A stretch of 64,000 nt of DNA. Origin: an uncultured Sphingomonas sp. (GTDB lineage: Bacteria; Pseudomonadota; Alphaproteobacteria; Sphingomonadales; Sphingomonadaceae). Shown here piece by piece: positions 1 through 7,550 of this stretch. Position 1 is the first letter of the stretch, and every line of letters starts with the position of its first letter. The stretch lies in the NCBI RefSeq assembly GCF_946478955.1, contig NZ_CAMLDL010000004.1, forward strand, positions 62,001-126,000. The letters run 5' to 3'. The position numbers were made by a program, and so were the translations under genes. The notes under the pieces are model-generated. The model had not been told where the DNA came from. It saw only the letters and a program-made list of their open reading frames with translations, and did not search any database.

Positions 1-2
1 AG

Positions 3-269
3 GTCGGCGTCGAGCTTCAGGCCGACTGTTACGCCGGTGTGTGGGCCGCCAATGCGAAAGACGCGCAGGGCCGGCAGTTGCTAGAGCCGGGCGATATTCA
101 GGAAGGCATGCGCGCGGCCGAAGCAATCGGCGACGACACGCTTCAGCGTCAGGCGCAGGGCCGTGTCGTTCCGGAAAGCTTCACCCACGGCACCTCCGCC
201 CAGCGCATGGAAGCCCTGCAGCGCGGGCTGCAAAGCGGCAATCCGGCGGTGTGTAACTATAATCGGTGA
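3..269 (+). CDS. ypfJ: Neutral zinc metallopeptidase, C-terminal fragment (YpfJ/zinc_peptidase family)
   Basis: The gene enters from the left edge in frame 3, so only about the last 88 residues are present. The fragment opens with [13 protein letters not shown], then [16 protein letters not shown] and [16 protein letters not shown], and ends in a Cys-containing tail. These are the characteristic C-terminal blocks of the YpfJ-type putative neutral zinc metallopeptidases; the ELQAD glutamate is the usual third zinc ligand region. The HExxH helix lies outside the window. The GTG at 39 is internal, not a start. Function in the cell is poorly known for the family, so the call is by family only. 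Confidence 0.85.
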   Translation, partial: VGVELQADCYAGVWAANAKDAQGRQLLEPGDIQEGMRAAEAIGDDTLQRQAQGRVVPESFTHGTSAQRMEALQRGLQSGNPAVCNYNR

Positions 270-330
270 GGGGGGGCGATCATCGTCACGGGGTTAAACC
301 CCATGATGGCGGGTCTGGCCTAGGTAAACG

Positions 331-603
331 TCATTTCAACTGCTCGGCTCTAGCATGTTCTGCACCCATATGCCGAACGAACGCCTCCCGCAGTGACGTT
401 GCATGGGGCGATGTCACTCGCTGCTCCGGGGCGTATCCCTCTGCAGCAAGCACCCAGTCTACAAATTGATCTGCGCTGACGATACCATGTTCCGGGATGA
501 ATTGGTCAACGTGAAGAAGTTGGCCGCCGACGACTGAGCCGCAGAAGCCCAGCCGAACGCAAATCTCTTGTAGTAACACATCATAGGTCGATTGGTCGGT
601 CAC
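331..603 (-). CDS. Hypothetical protein, 90 aa
   Basis: A complete 90-residue frame starting ATG at 603. I do not recognise a family. The composition is that of a small soluble protein: no signal peptide or membrane segment, acidic N-terminal half with two Cys, basic C-terminal helix. Its base composition is lower in GC than the neighbouring genes and it stands alone between a convergent peptidase gene and a repeat element, which suggests accessory DNA. It could be a non-coding stretch that happens to be open, but the amino acid composition looks protein-like. Confidence 0.5.
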   Translation of the reverse strand: MTDQSTYDVLLQEICVRLGFCGSVVGGQLLHVDQFIPEHGIVSADQFVDWVLAAEGYAPEQRVTSPHATSLREAFVRHMGAEHARAEQLK

Positions 604-670
604 TCGATGAGCCTAACCCGACTTCTTCTGTCTGCAAAATCTGGATTCTAAACAAGCGGGCACCCACGCC

Positions 671-780
671 GTCACGGAGTAAATCCGTGACGTCAGTCCT
701 GTCGGCGATGCCGCAGGCTGGCCGGCGTTCGCCATCTCTTGCGTAACGACGCTCGCTTCGCTCCGCTTTCGTTACGCGCG
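671..780 (-). repeat. Three-hairpin dispersed repeat, copy A (3' of the MDR gene)
   Basis: Hairpin I is GTCACGGA (671-678), loop GTAAA, TCCGTGAC (684-691). The block GTCAGTCCTGTCGG follows, then a short hairpin CGGC-GAT-GCCG, the shared block TTCGCCA-CTCTT, and hairpin III GCGTAACG (741-748) with CGTTACGC (770-777). Copy B at 22921-23035 has the same order with different stem bases. Read on the minus strand, both copies start a few bases after the stop codon of an upstream gene (here the stop at 786). No U-tract follows, so this is not a simple terminator. Confidence 0.7.
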
Positions 781-785
781 GCGGC

Positions 786-1775
786 TCACAGACGCACCAG
801 CATCTTCCCCGTATTCGCGCCGGTGAACAGCCCGAGGAATGCGTCTAGCGTATGGTCGAGCCCCTCGATCACCGTGTCGCGTGACTTCACCTGGCCGGTA
901 GCGATCATGGTGCCCATGTCGCGGTAGAAGTCGCCGAGGCGGTTCATATAGTCGGTGTAGATGAAGCCCTGCATGCGGATGCGCATAGCGATCAGACGCA
1001 TGATGTAACGGAACTTGGCGGGTTCGCCGCTGTTATAGCCGTCGATCATCCCGCAGATGGCGAAGCGCGCGTTCTGGCGCGCGGTGGCGAAAGCGGCGTC
1101 GAGATGTTCGCCGCCGACATTGTCGAAATAGACGTCGATTCCGTCCGGTGCGGCCTCGACCAGCTGCTTCAGGACCGATCCGGCCTTGTAGTCGATGCAC
1201 GCATCGGCGCCGAGCGAACGAACGAAGTCGCACTTGTCCGGACCGCCGGCCGAGCCGATCACGGTCATGCCTTTGGCCTTGGCGATCTGCACCACAGCAG
1301 AGCCAACCGCGCCTGCCGCCGCCGACACAAACACGATGTCGCCGGGCTTTGCCGAGGCCGCTTCGAGCAGGCCGAAGTAAGCAGTGCCACCGGTTAGGCC
1401 GAGATTGCCGAGGAACGCCTGTGGATCGACGCCGGGCATGTCCGGCAATTTGTTGAAGTGGCTTGCAGGTTCAACCACCTCATCGCGCCATCCTGCCATG
1501 TGCAGCACGATATCGCCGGGCTTCAGTGACGGATCCCGGCTTTCAATCACTTCGCCAACCGCGCCGCCCGTCATCGGTTCGCCCAGCGCGAAGGGCGGCA
1601 CATAGCTTTTCACGTCATTCATACGTCCGCGCATATAGGGATCAACCGACAGCCATTTATTGCGGACGCGGACCATGCCGTCACCAAGCTCGGGCAGTGC
1701 ATAATCTTTGAAGTCGAAATCCGCCGGGGTCGGCATTCCGTTGGGGCGCTGCTTCAAATGCCATGCCTTGGCCAT
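786..1775 (-). CDS. NADP-dependent oxidoreductase (zinc-independent MDR family)
   Basis: A 329-residue medium-chain reductase of the leukotriene B4 dehydrogenase / CurA type, which reduces activated C=C bonds with NADPH. Visible landmarks are the N-terminal LSVDPYMRGRM block that is typical of this subfamily, GGAVGEVIES, the Rossmann segment FVSAAAGAVGSAVVQIAK, the cofactor-binding GSAGGPDKCDFV and CIDYKAG. There is no structural or catalytic zinc-binding Cys cluster. The reading frame is open to 1937, but ATG 1775 (MAKAW) is preceded by AGGAGA at proper spacing and matches the usual family start. It is a single gene followed by repeat copy A. Confidence 0.9.
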   Translation of the reverse strand: MAKAWHLKQRPNGMPTPADFDFKDYALPELGDGMVRVRNKWLSVDPYMRGRMNDVKSYVPPFALGEPMTGGAVGEVIESRDPSLKPGDIVLHMAGWRDEVVEPASHFNKLPDMPGVDPQAFLGNLGLTGGTAYFGLLEAASAKPGDIVFVSAAAGAVGSAVVQIAKAKGMTVIGSAGGPDKCDFVRSLGADACIDYKAGSVLKQLVEAAPDGIDVYFDNVGGEHLDAAFATARQNARFAICGMIDGYNSGEPAKFRYIMRLIAMRIRMQGFIYTDYMNRLGDFYRDMGTMIATGQVKSRDTVIEGLDHTLDAFLGLFTGANTGKMLVRL

Positions 1776-1958
1776 CGCTGGTCTCCTTCGCGTATCAATC
1801 TGCAACCGGATTAGCCCGCTATTGTTCCCCGCGAAAGGCCCGCTACCGATCCGACCCAGATGCAATTGAAAAAGCCGCGGCGAAGGGCGTTGCATGCGCG
1901 GTGAAGCGCGGCTATTTAGCCGCTCGGCCAGCGGCAAACCGCGGCCAACGCCGGGTGC

Positions 1959-2034
1959 GGGGCTGTAGCTCAGATGGGAGAGCGCTGCAATCGCACTGCA
2001 GAGGTCAGGGGTTCGATTCCCCTCAGCTCCACCA
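1959..2034 (+). tRNA. tRNA-Ala, anticodon CGC
   Basis: The cloverleaf closes fully: acceptor GGGGCTG (1959-1965) with CAGCTCC (2024-2030, one G-U pair), D arm GCTC-AGATGGGA-GAGC, anticodon stem CTGCA/TGCAG around loop ATCGCAC with anticodon CGC, T arm AGGGG-TTCGATT-CCCCT, discriminator A and encoded CCA. It decodes GCG. No integration duplication of its 3' end was noticed downstream, although the following 200 bases are AT-richer than the surroundings. Confidence 0.97.
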
Positions 2035-2110
2035 GCACCACGGCCCTCCCCAATTTACGATCTTCTGCTTCACGACGATTGCTGCGTCGCATCATTTTGG
2101 CCCAGTCGGG

Positions 2111-2160
2111 TTGCTACACGCGTAGCAATTGGCGGTACTTTGGCGTTACTTGGTGGTACG
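2111..2160 (+). promoter_or_regulatory. Operator-like cluster upstream of the double-glycine peptides
   Basis: A perfect inverted repeat TTGCTAC-ACGC-GTAGCAA spans 2111-2128. It is followed directly by three tandem direct repeats in 11-bp register: TTGGCGGTACT (2129-2139), TTGGCGTTACT (2140-2150) and TGGTGGTACG (2151-2160). A TATATT hexamer starts at 2161 and could be a -10 element. Direct repeats at one helical turn are the usual binding mode of OmpR/PhoB-type activators. The regulator itself is not in this window, so the role is inference. Confidence 0.5.
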
Positions 2161-2266
2161 TATATTCTATCTAAGTCACTGAAAATAGGACATTATATCT
2201 ATTGCGCTGCTCGGTGATAGGTCTAATTTTCTTGGACCCGCAAATCCGCGGAAATTGGAGGGCAAT

Positions 2267-2422
2267 ATGGTTGAGTTGAATCAGAGCGAACTCGCTGAAA
2301 TCGGTGGCGGCGAAACCGCCGATACCAAGCGCGAAATTGCCGAAGGCATTATGGTCTTCGGTATCGTAACAGGAGACCCACTCGCTTTCCTGTTGGGCGT
2401 TGCCTACGCGATGTCAAACTAA
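2267..2422 (+). CDS. Double-glycine leader peptide 1, bacteriocin-like, 51 aa
   Basis: ATG 2267 lies after a good ribosome site (GGAGGG, spacing about 5). The N-terminus MVELNQSELAEIGGG fits the double-glycine leader pattern (hydrophobic residues at spaced positions, then Ile-x-Gly-Gly) that is cut and exported by C39-peptidase ABC transporters. Cleavage after the Gly pair would leave a peptide of about 36-37 residues: a polar charged part, then a Gly-rich hydrophobic helix (FGIVTGDPLAFLLGVAYAM). It has the same length as the next gene and aligns with it along its whole length (leader, GDPxxxLLGVxY core, Asn end). No transporter or immunity gene is in the window. Too short for routine ORF calling. 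Confidence 0.7.
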   Translation: MVELNQSELAEIGGGETADTKREIAEGIMVFGIVTGDPLAFLLGVAYAMSN

Positions 2423-2452
2423 TTGGCCAGGCAACTTCAGAAAGGAATGACC

Positions 2453-2608
2453 ATGACGGAATTGCAACCGGCCGACATTGATGGAATCAGCGGCGGAGAA
2501 ACCCAAACCCAGCGAGAAACCATTGGTACAGCCATTATCCTGGGCGGCCTGGCGACGGGTGATCCGATCGTCGTCCTGCTTGGCGTGATCTACCTGAACA
2601 CCAACTAA
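2453..2608 (+). CDS. Double-glycine leader peptide 2, bacteriocin-like, 51 aa
   Basis: Starts most likely at ATG 2453, 6 bases after AAAGGA; ATG 2447 is too close to that site. The leader MTELQPADIDGISGG is a textbook double-glycine leader. The predicted mature part carries a hydrophobic run with Gly-x3-Gly spacing (TAIILGGLATGDPIVVLLG) and ends YLNTN. Like peptide 1 it is 51 residues long and shares the GDP-x3-LLGV-x-Y block, so the two look like a duplicated pair, as in two-peptide class II bacteriocins. The gap between them is 30 bases, consistent with one transcript. Toxin activity is an inference; a signalling or quality-control role is equally open. Confidence 0.7.
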   Translation: MTELQPADIDGISGGETQTQRETIGTAIILGGLATGDPIVVLLGVIYLNTN

Positions 2609-2689
2609 AGGTGGGACCACGGGTGACCGGTCGGCACAATCGGCCACCCGTCCACTTTCTGCGTTCAACGCGTCGCTTGTTCGCAGATC

Positions 2690-3415
2690 TTATCGATGCA
2701 GCCGGGCGGCGAAGCGACGAATTTGCGCAAAATCATGGCGCCACATGGTGCGGAAGAGCAACCAGAACCCCGTCACCGCGAGCCAGCTCATGGCGAGGCC
2801 GACCATGATGATCAGCGGGTGGTTGAAGCTGGTGCGCTTGGCATAATCCATATTGTGCAGCATCCAGAAGAAATCCCAGGTCCGCCAGCTATCATTGCGC
2901 CGTTCAAGCAGCTCGCCGGTCGCACCGGACACAAAATAGCTGCTGCGGCCTTCATCAGCGAAATCAACCTGCCAGATGGGCAGTGAATGTTCGCGCACGG
3001 GCAAGGTCAGTTTCGTGAGCGGCGACACGGAGGCCACGACCGCACCCGCCGGATGGGCCGCAGCGGCAATCGACCGAGCTGCTGTTTGGTCGATCCGCAA
3101 TCGATGTCCATCTGTCGCATCGAACAGTTGAACGCCATCTTCGGTCGTCACCTCTACCACGGGCCCGCCCGGCAGTCTACGAAGGGTGACGTCGGACACC
3201 GGCTGGTTGCCGAGCGCGGCGCGAATATTCGGCCATGCTGCGGCGCTGGACGGAACTTGCAAGGGCGGCGGATCGGTCATCGCACCGCCTTCCACGTCGC
3301 TCATGGGAAGTAATGCCATCATCGCGCCGCTGATCGCCCAGATCAGAAACTGGACTCCGATGATGAGGCCTATCCATTTGTGGATTTTGCGGAGCCATGC
3401 TGATTTGATAATCAT
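2690..3415 (-). CDS. PepSY-associated TM protein, distal gene of the pair
   Basis: A 241-residue membrane protein beginning MIIKSAWLRKIHKWIGL. It has an N-terminal helix (IGLIIGVQFLIWAISGAMMALL), a periplasmic domain with a PepSY-like core (ASVSPLTKLTL, IWQVDFADEGRSSYFVSGATGELLERRND), a conserved WFF-LHNMDY motif and a C-terminal helix. The start at 3415 overlaps the upstream stop by ATGA, so translation is probably coupled. The frame is open further upstream but that part lies inside the preceding gene. PepSY_TM proteins often accompany iron or copper uptake and reductase systems; here the pair ends the copper cluster. Confidence 0.85.
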   Translation of the reverse strand: MIIKSAWLRKIHKWIGLIIGVQFLIWAISGAMMALLPMSDVEGGAMTDPPPLQVPSSAAAWPNIRAALGNQPVSDVTLRRLPGGPVVEVTTEDGVQLFDATDGHRLRIDQTAARSIAAAAHPAGAVVASVSPLTKLTLPVREHSLPIWQVDFADEGRSSYFVSGATGELLERRNDSWRTWDFFWMLHNMDYAKRTSFNHPLIIMVGLAMSWLAVTGFWLLFRTMWRHDFAQIRRFAARLHR

Positions 3416-4116
3416 GCGCGCGCCGCCTTCTTTTTCTTCTTTTTGGGGAAGGCGTAAAGCAGCATCCATGCCCCGGACAGCGCCATGAGCACGGCGCCCC
3501 AGGTAAAGATGCGCAGCAACGGATTATTCACATTCTCCCGCTCGTCATAATCCATGATGTGGAACATCCAGACGAAGTCGAAAATGCGCCACAACTCATG
3601 CCGACGAGACACTATTTCGCCGGTAGTGGGCGAAAAATACAGCGTCGGCTTATCCCAATTGTCGAATTCAACCCGCCACAATGGACCCCGCCGACCGCGG
3701 ATCTCGCCAGGGATTTCGGTGATCAGCGAAACGGACGCGATCGGGTCGCTGCCCGTGTAGATCGCCCTCGCAATGGAGCGTATCTCTCCTGCGGCCAGCG
3801 GCGCTACTGGTTCGCGGCTTATCGCATCAATAACGACCTCGCCCTGGTCCTGCTGGACCAAATAGGCGGGCCGATTTCGCACCCAGGTCAGGCGGACGCC
3901 TTGTCCTTTATTGTCGGCCATGACCACCAAAGGATCGGCTAGCTGTTCTGCCGTGATCGGCGGGCGCAACAGTGGACGAACGAGATGGTCGCCGTGAATC
4001 GTGTCGATGTGAACGACCGTCATATAAAGACCGCTCAACGACCAAATCACGACCTGCAGCCCGATGAACAGACCCAACCATTTGTGCGTCTTGCGTGCAA
4101 TCACATCGGTTCGCAT
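3412..4116 (-). CDS. PepSY-associated TM protein, proximal gene of the pair
   Basis: A 234-residue protein homologous along its length to the next gene: N-terminal RKTHKWLGLFIGLQVVIWSLSGLYM helix, periplasmic PepSY-type segment (ASVSLITEIPGE, LWRVEFDNWDKPTLYFSPTTGEIVSRR), then FVWMFHIMDYDER and a C-terminal membrane helix. The extreme C-terminus is a Lys/Arg stretch (PKKKKKKAARA), an unusually basic cytoplasmic tail. It lies 84 bp after the lipoprotein gene and is coupled to the following gene by a 4-bp overlap. The two look like a tandem duplication that forms a heteromeric membrane unit; metal-linked function is inferred from position. Confidence 0.85.
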   Translation of the reverse strand: MRTDVIARKTHKWLGLFIGLQVVIWSLSGLYMTVVHIDTIHGDHLVRPLLRPPITAEQLADPLVVMADNKGQGVRLTWVRNRPAYLVQQDQGEVVIDAISREPVAPLAAGEIRSIARAIYTGSDPIASVSLITEIPGEIRGRRGPLWRVEFDNWDKPTLYFSPTTGEIVSRRHELWRIFDFVWMFHIMDYDERENVNNPLLRIFTWGAVLMALSGAWMLLYAFPKKKKKKAARA

Positions 4117-4200
4117 TGGCCTTATGAATCCCCTATGAATCCCCTGATCGGTTGAACGGCCCGCTAGGGCGGCTATCGGAGCATCTGGCGCAGACGCCGC

Positions 4201-4563
4201 TTAGCAATGACCCGCAGCGCGATGTTCGGGCGCGCACGCCGGATCGGCAGGTGCGCTCGTCTCAGACGCCGCCGCCGGTTTAGCCGTGACCTTCGTCGCA
4301 GCCGGCGGCGTCGTTGGCGTCGGATCAGGTTTGGCAGTCGCGGGCTTGGACGGAACCGTGCTGGGCGCGGCCGTTTGTGCTGTGACCTGCTCCTTGGCCG
4401 TGGGGCCGACTTCGGTCGGAGAGGCGGCAGGCGGCATGCCCGTCCCATTTGCCATATTTGTCATGTCGTGGTCAGCGAAAGTGTTTTCGGCGTGATTGCG
4501 TTCGCAGGCGGTAAGCGACAGCGCCAGTAATGCGGCTCCAAAACTCAAGACCAATTTCGTCAT
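4201..4563 (-). CDS. Small lipoprotein with a C-terminal CxPEHxAxGHC metal motif
   Basis: A 120-residue protein with a lipoprotein signal: MTKLVLSFGAALLALSLTAC, cysteine at position 20. The start at 4563 has AAGGA about 7 bases upstream, whereas ATG 4569 is too close to it. The mature part is Pro/Thr/Ala-rich and presumably unstructured. It ends in CAPEHRAAGHC, one copy of the same Cys-x2-Glu-His-x-Ala-x-Gly-His-Cys motif that occurs three times in the N-terminus of the neighbouring CopB. Cys and His placement suggests copper binding at the membrane surface. I know no named family. Confidence 0.75.
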   Translation of the reverse strand: MTKLVLSFGAALLALSLTACERNHAENTFADHDMTNMANGTGMPPAASPTEVGPTAKEQVTAQTAAPSTVPSKPATAKPDPTPTTPPAATKVTAKPAAASETSAPADPACAPEHRAAGHC

Positions 4564-4637
4564 TGTCATTTCCTTAAATTGATGTGCGTGCGTGACCGCT
4601 GGGCCATCGTTGATGGTCGTCATCCAGGAAGATTGGA

Positions 4638-5765
4638 TCACAGCCAAAAGCGAACCCCGGCGAGCAGATTAAGGCCGCCGGCATCCTCATTCCCTGCGCG
4701 CAGGAATTTGCGGGTTCGGCCAAAGGCGCGCTCATATTCGATCCCGATGTAGGGCGCGACGAGGGGCGAGATCTGATAGCGAAGCCTTAGACCAAGCGCG
4801 GCATTGGTGAGGCCTGATCCGATCGCCAGTTCTGGCACGTCCTGAAGCGACAGGTCCAGCTCGGCCCTTGGCTGCAAGATCAGCTTTTGGGTAATGCGCA
4901 GGTCATATTCCGCCTCGGCGCGCGCTGTCACATCGCCCTTATTGGACAGAAAGGCGGTCGCCTCCACATCCCACCAATAGGGTGCCAACCCCTGCACACC
5001 GAGTGCAAGATGGGTGCGATTTGGGCCGGGCTGCGGGTCGAAGCGTACACCGCCCTGAAGGTCGAACCATGGGCCTATGGCGTGGCTCACCAGCGCCTGA
5101 ACTTCGGCATGTTCGACTTTCCTCCCCCAGGCGCCTTCAATCTCACTCTTCAGCCACAGCCTGTTGATATCGCCGCCGTACCATGCCTGCATATCCAGTA
5201 GATATGCGTCGCGACTCTGTCGCGCTCGTGTTTCGGCACGGTCGACTAGCAATCGCTGGGCCGGCATGGACCCATGCTCCTGAGTTAGCATTCGGCGGCT
5301 CGGCGCCATCTGATCCTTGCCCCAATAGGCATCGGCGGCATTAGCTGGCCCGGCCAATGCGGCGGGCGGAGCACGACCGATCGGGATTTCCGGCGCAGCC
5401 ATTGCACCCATATCGTGACCGGCATGCGGGTCGGACGGCCCGGTCGCTGGCGGCGTCGCCATGTCCGCTTTGCAATGGCCCATCGCCGCATGCTCCGGTG
5501 GGCATGACGGCGCCTTTGGCGGTGTCGGCGCCTGCGCGGCGGCCGACGGCATCTTGCAATGACCCATGGCCGCATGTTCGGCCGAGCAGGTCGGCGCTGC
5601 CGGCGTCGTCGCGGGCATTGGTAAGGTGCAATGGCCCATCGCAGCATGCTCCGGCGAGCAGGCCGTGCTTGGAGTGGGCGCCGTAGGCACTGCATGACCG
5701 CTATGCTGTGCATAGGCTGGGGTGCCCAGCGCCGCCGCGATGATGAGGAGAAGGGCGCGGGTCAT
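4638..5765 (-). CDS. copB: Copper resistance outer membrane protein CopB
   Basis: A 375-residue precursor with Sec signal (MTRALLLIIAAALGTPAYA). Residues about 25-125 are a low-complexity metal-binding region: three CxxEHAAMGHC repeats, followed by DPHAGHDMGAM. From about residue 160 the CopB beta-barrel domain begins (LLVDRAETR, YLLDMQAWYGGDINRLWLKSEIEG) and runs to the C-terminal LLAGVRFWL with a terminal aromatic-Leu, as expected for an outer membrane barrel. It overlaps copA by ATGA. CopB acts with CopA in periplasmic copper sequestration and tolerance. The tandem Cys-containing motif is unusual for CopB, whose N-terminus is normally Met/His-rich without Cys. Confidence 0.93.
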   Translation of the reverse strand: MTRALLLIIAAALGTPAYAQHSGHAVPTAPTPSTACSPEHAAMGHCTLPMPATTPAAPTCSAEHAAMGHCKMPSAAAQAPTPPKAPSCPPEHAAMGHCKADMATPPATGPSDPHAGHDMGAMAAPEIPIGRAPPAALAGPANAADAYWGKDQMAPSRRMLTQEHGSMPAQRLLVDRAETRARQSRDAYLLDMQAWYGGDINRLWLKSEIEGAWGRKVEHAEVQALVSHAIGPWFDLQGGVRFDPQPGPNRTHLALGVQGLAPYWWDVEATAFLSNKGDVTARAEAEYDLRITQKLILQPRAELDLSLQDVPELAIGSGLTNAALGLRLRYQISPLVAPYIGIEYERAFGRTRKFLRAGNEDAGGLNLLAGVRFWL

Positions 5766-7477
5766 GCCGGCTCTCCTTCAAGCGGCCGGACGCTGACGAC
5801 GCGCATCATCCCGGCATGCATGTGGTAAAGCAGGTGGCAGTGGAACGCCCAGTCGCCCGGCGCATCCGCCGTAAGATCAAGGTCGATATAGCCACCGGGC
5901 AATACCCGCACCGTATGCTTCAATGGCTGATGACCCGGATTGCCGTTGACGATCTCGAAGAAATGACCGTGGAGGTGCATCGGGTGGGTCATCATGGTGT
6001 CGTTAATAAGACGCAGGCGCACGCGCTCATCGCGCGCAAAACGGTAAGGTTCCGGATTTTCGCTAAGCTTCTCCCCATCCATGGACCACATGAACCGTTC
6101 CATGTTGCCGGTCAGATGAATGTCGATGCGGCGGGTCGGGACGCGCGTGTCGGCGTTGGGCGTTAGGGCGACAAGATCCTTGTAGCTCAGGACCTTGTGT
6201 CCGACATTGTCCAGCCCGATGCCGGGATCGCCGCTGCGATCCATTGGCATGGGGGCAATCATGTCGACGCCGGGACCTACCTTGAAATCAACTTTGGCCT
6301 TGTCGCGCATGTCGTGGTCCATAGTGCCCATGGCAGCGCCGCCGTGGGTGCCATGATCCATCATCCCCATGTCCATCATGGTGAGTGTTGGACGCTCGCG
6401 GAGTGCGGGCATACTCGCTTGCATTCCGGCGCGAGGAGCGAGCGTTGCAACGCCCATCCCGGACCGATCAATGCTTTCAGCAACGAAGCTGTAGGCGCGG
6501 TCCTCGGGCTGGATAATCAGGTCATAGGTCTCCGCATTGCCAATCTGCAGCTCCTCGACCTCGACCGGGCGAACGTCGATCCCGTCGGTTGCGACAACCA
6601 TCAATTTCATCCCAGGGATCCGGATATTGAAAATGCTCTGCGCCGCCGCGTTGATGACGCGCAGCCGCACCCGCTCTCCTGCGCGGAACAGACCGGTCCA
6701 ATTCTCAGCCGGGCTATGGCCATTGATAAGGTAGGTGTAGGTCGCTGCCGTGACATCCGCGATGTCCGTGGGGTCCATCCGCATCGCGGCGAACATACGG
6801 GCATCCGCTGGCGACAGGGGATCGGGTTTGCCATCCAATTTATCGGCGAGCGTGCGCTTCTGCCGATTGAAGAAGCCGCCTTCCTGTTTCAGCCGCGTAA
6901 ACAGCTTGTGGGGATGCATGAATGTCCAGTCGGACAGGACGATCACATGTTCGCGATCATAAGCGACCGGGTCGGGGCCGGCGGGATCGATGATGATCGG
7001 GCCGTAGTGGCCGAGCTGTTCCTGCAGCCCGCTATGGCTGTGATACCAATATGTGCCGGATTGTTTGATCGGAAATTCATAGGTGAAGCGCTGCCCAGGC
7101 GGGATGCCGGGGAAGCTGATGCCCGGCACGCCGTCCATCTGAAACGGCAGGATGAAGCCGTGCCAATGAATTGAGGTATCCTCGTCCGTCATGCGGTTTT
7201 CGACCGTGATGCGGACGTTCTGGCCTTCTTTGAGGCGGAGCAAGGGGGCCGGGATCGTGCCGTTGATGGCAACGGCATGGCCAGGCCGACCATCGACCGT
7301 GAAACCGGTTTTGGCTACGACCATGCGAATGTCCTCGCCGCTAAGCGTGCCTTGCGTCTTGCTTGCTAATCCGTGGCTGACGGAGCGTGCCCAGGCTGGC
7401 TGCAGACCGGCCGCCGCCGCAAGCGCGACGCCGCTGCCCAGAAAGGTCCTGCGGTTGAGGGGGTAGGGATAGTTCAT
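5762..7477 (-). CDS. copA: Multicopper oxidase CopA, Tat-exported
   Basis: A 571-residue CopA-family multicopper oxidase. The N-terminus has a twin-arginine signal (LNRRTFLGSGVALAAAAG) cut after AWA. Copper-binding blocks are intact: HWHG and HSHSGLQEQLG in the first cupredoxin domain, HPMHLHGHFFE and HCHLLYHMHAGMM in the last. A Met/His-rich insert lies around MMDMGMMDHGTHGGAAMGTMDHDM, typical for copper-tolerance CopA/PcoA. ATG 7477 is chosen because GGAG sits at proper distance; ATG 7489 abuts a GGGAGA. It oxidises Cu(I) in the periplasm and is coupled to copB by overlap. A hairpin (7521-7544) separates it from the preceding gene. Confidence 0.96.
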   Translation of the reverse strand: MNYPYPLNRRTFLGSGVALAAAAGLQPAWARSVSHGLASKTQGTLSGEDIRMVVAKTGFTVDGRPGHAVAINGTIPAPLLRLKEGQNVRITVENRMTDEDTSIHWHGFILPFQMDGVPGISFPGIPPGQRFTYEFPIKQSGTYWYHSHSGLQEQLGHYGPIIIDPAGPDPVAYDREHVIVLSDWTFMHPHKLFTRLKQEGGFFNRQKRTLADKLDGKPDPLSPADARMFAAMRMDPTDIADVTAATYTYLINGHSPAENWTGLFRAGERVRLRVINAAAQSIFNIRIPGMKLMVVATDGIDVRPVEVEELQIGNAETYDLIIQPEDRAYSFVAESIDRSGMGVATLAPRAGMQASMPALRERPTLTMMDMGMMDHGTHGGAAMGTMDHDMRDKAKVDFKVGPGVDMIAPMPMDRSGDPGIGLDNVGHKVLSYKDLVALTPNADTRVPTRRIDIHLTGNMERFMWSMDGEKLSENPEPYRFARDERVRLRLINDTMMTHPMHLHGHFFEIVNGNPGHQPLKHTVRVLPGGYIDLDLTADAPGDWAFHCHLLYHMHAGMMRVVSVRPLEGEPA

Positions 7478-7520
7478 GTGAATCTCCATTCTCCCGATGG
7501 GATCGGGAGGATGTCGTTAT

Positions 7521-7544
7521 GGGGCGCCGCGAATAGGGCGCCCC
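7521..7544 (-). other. Hairpin between the small His-rich gene and copA
   Basis: GGGGCGCC (7521-7528) pairs perfectly with GGCGCCCC (7537-7544) around an 8-base loop. There is no U-tract on either strand, so it is more likely an mRNA-stabilising or partial-attenuation hairpin within the copper operon than a terminator. Confidence 0.5.
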
Positions 7545-7550
7545 AATCGA

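Noticed and set aside
2041..2110. Terminator after tRNA-Ala
   Set aside because: No GC stem with a T-run was seen in this stretch.
1959..2690. Integrated island at tRNA-Ala
   Set aside because: No integrase and no direct repeat of the tRNA 3' end found downstream.
6197..7174. 325-residue plus-strand frame
   Set aside because: Antisense to copA, no domain resemblance.
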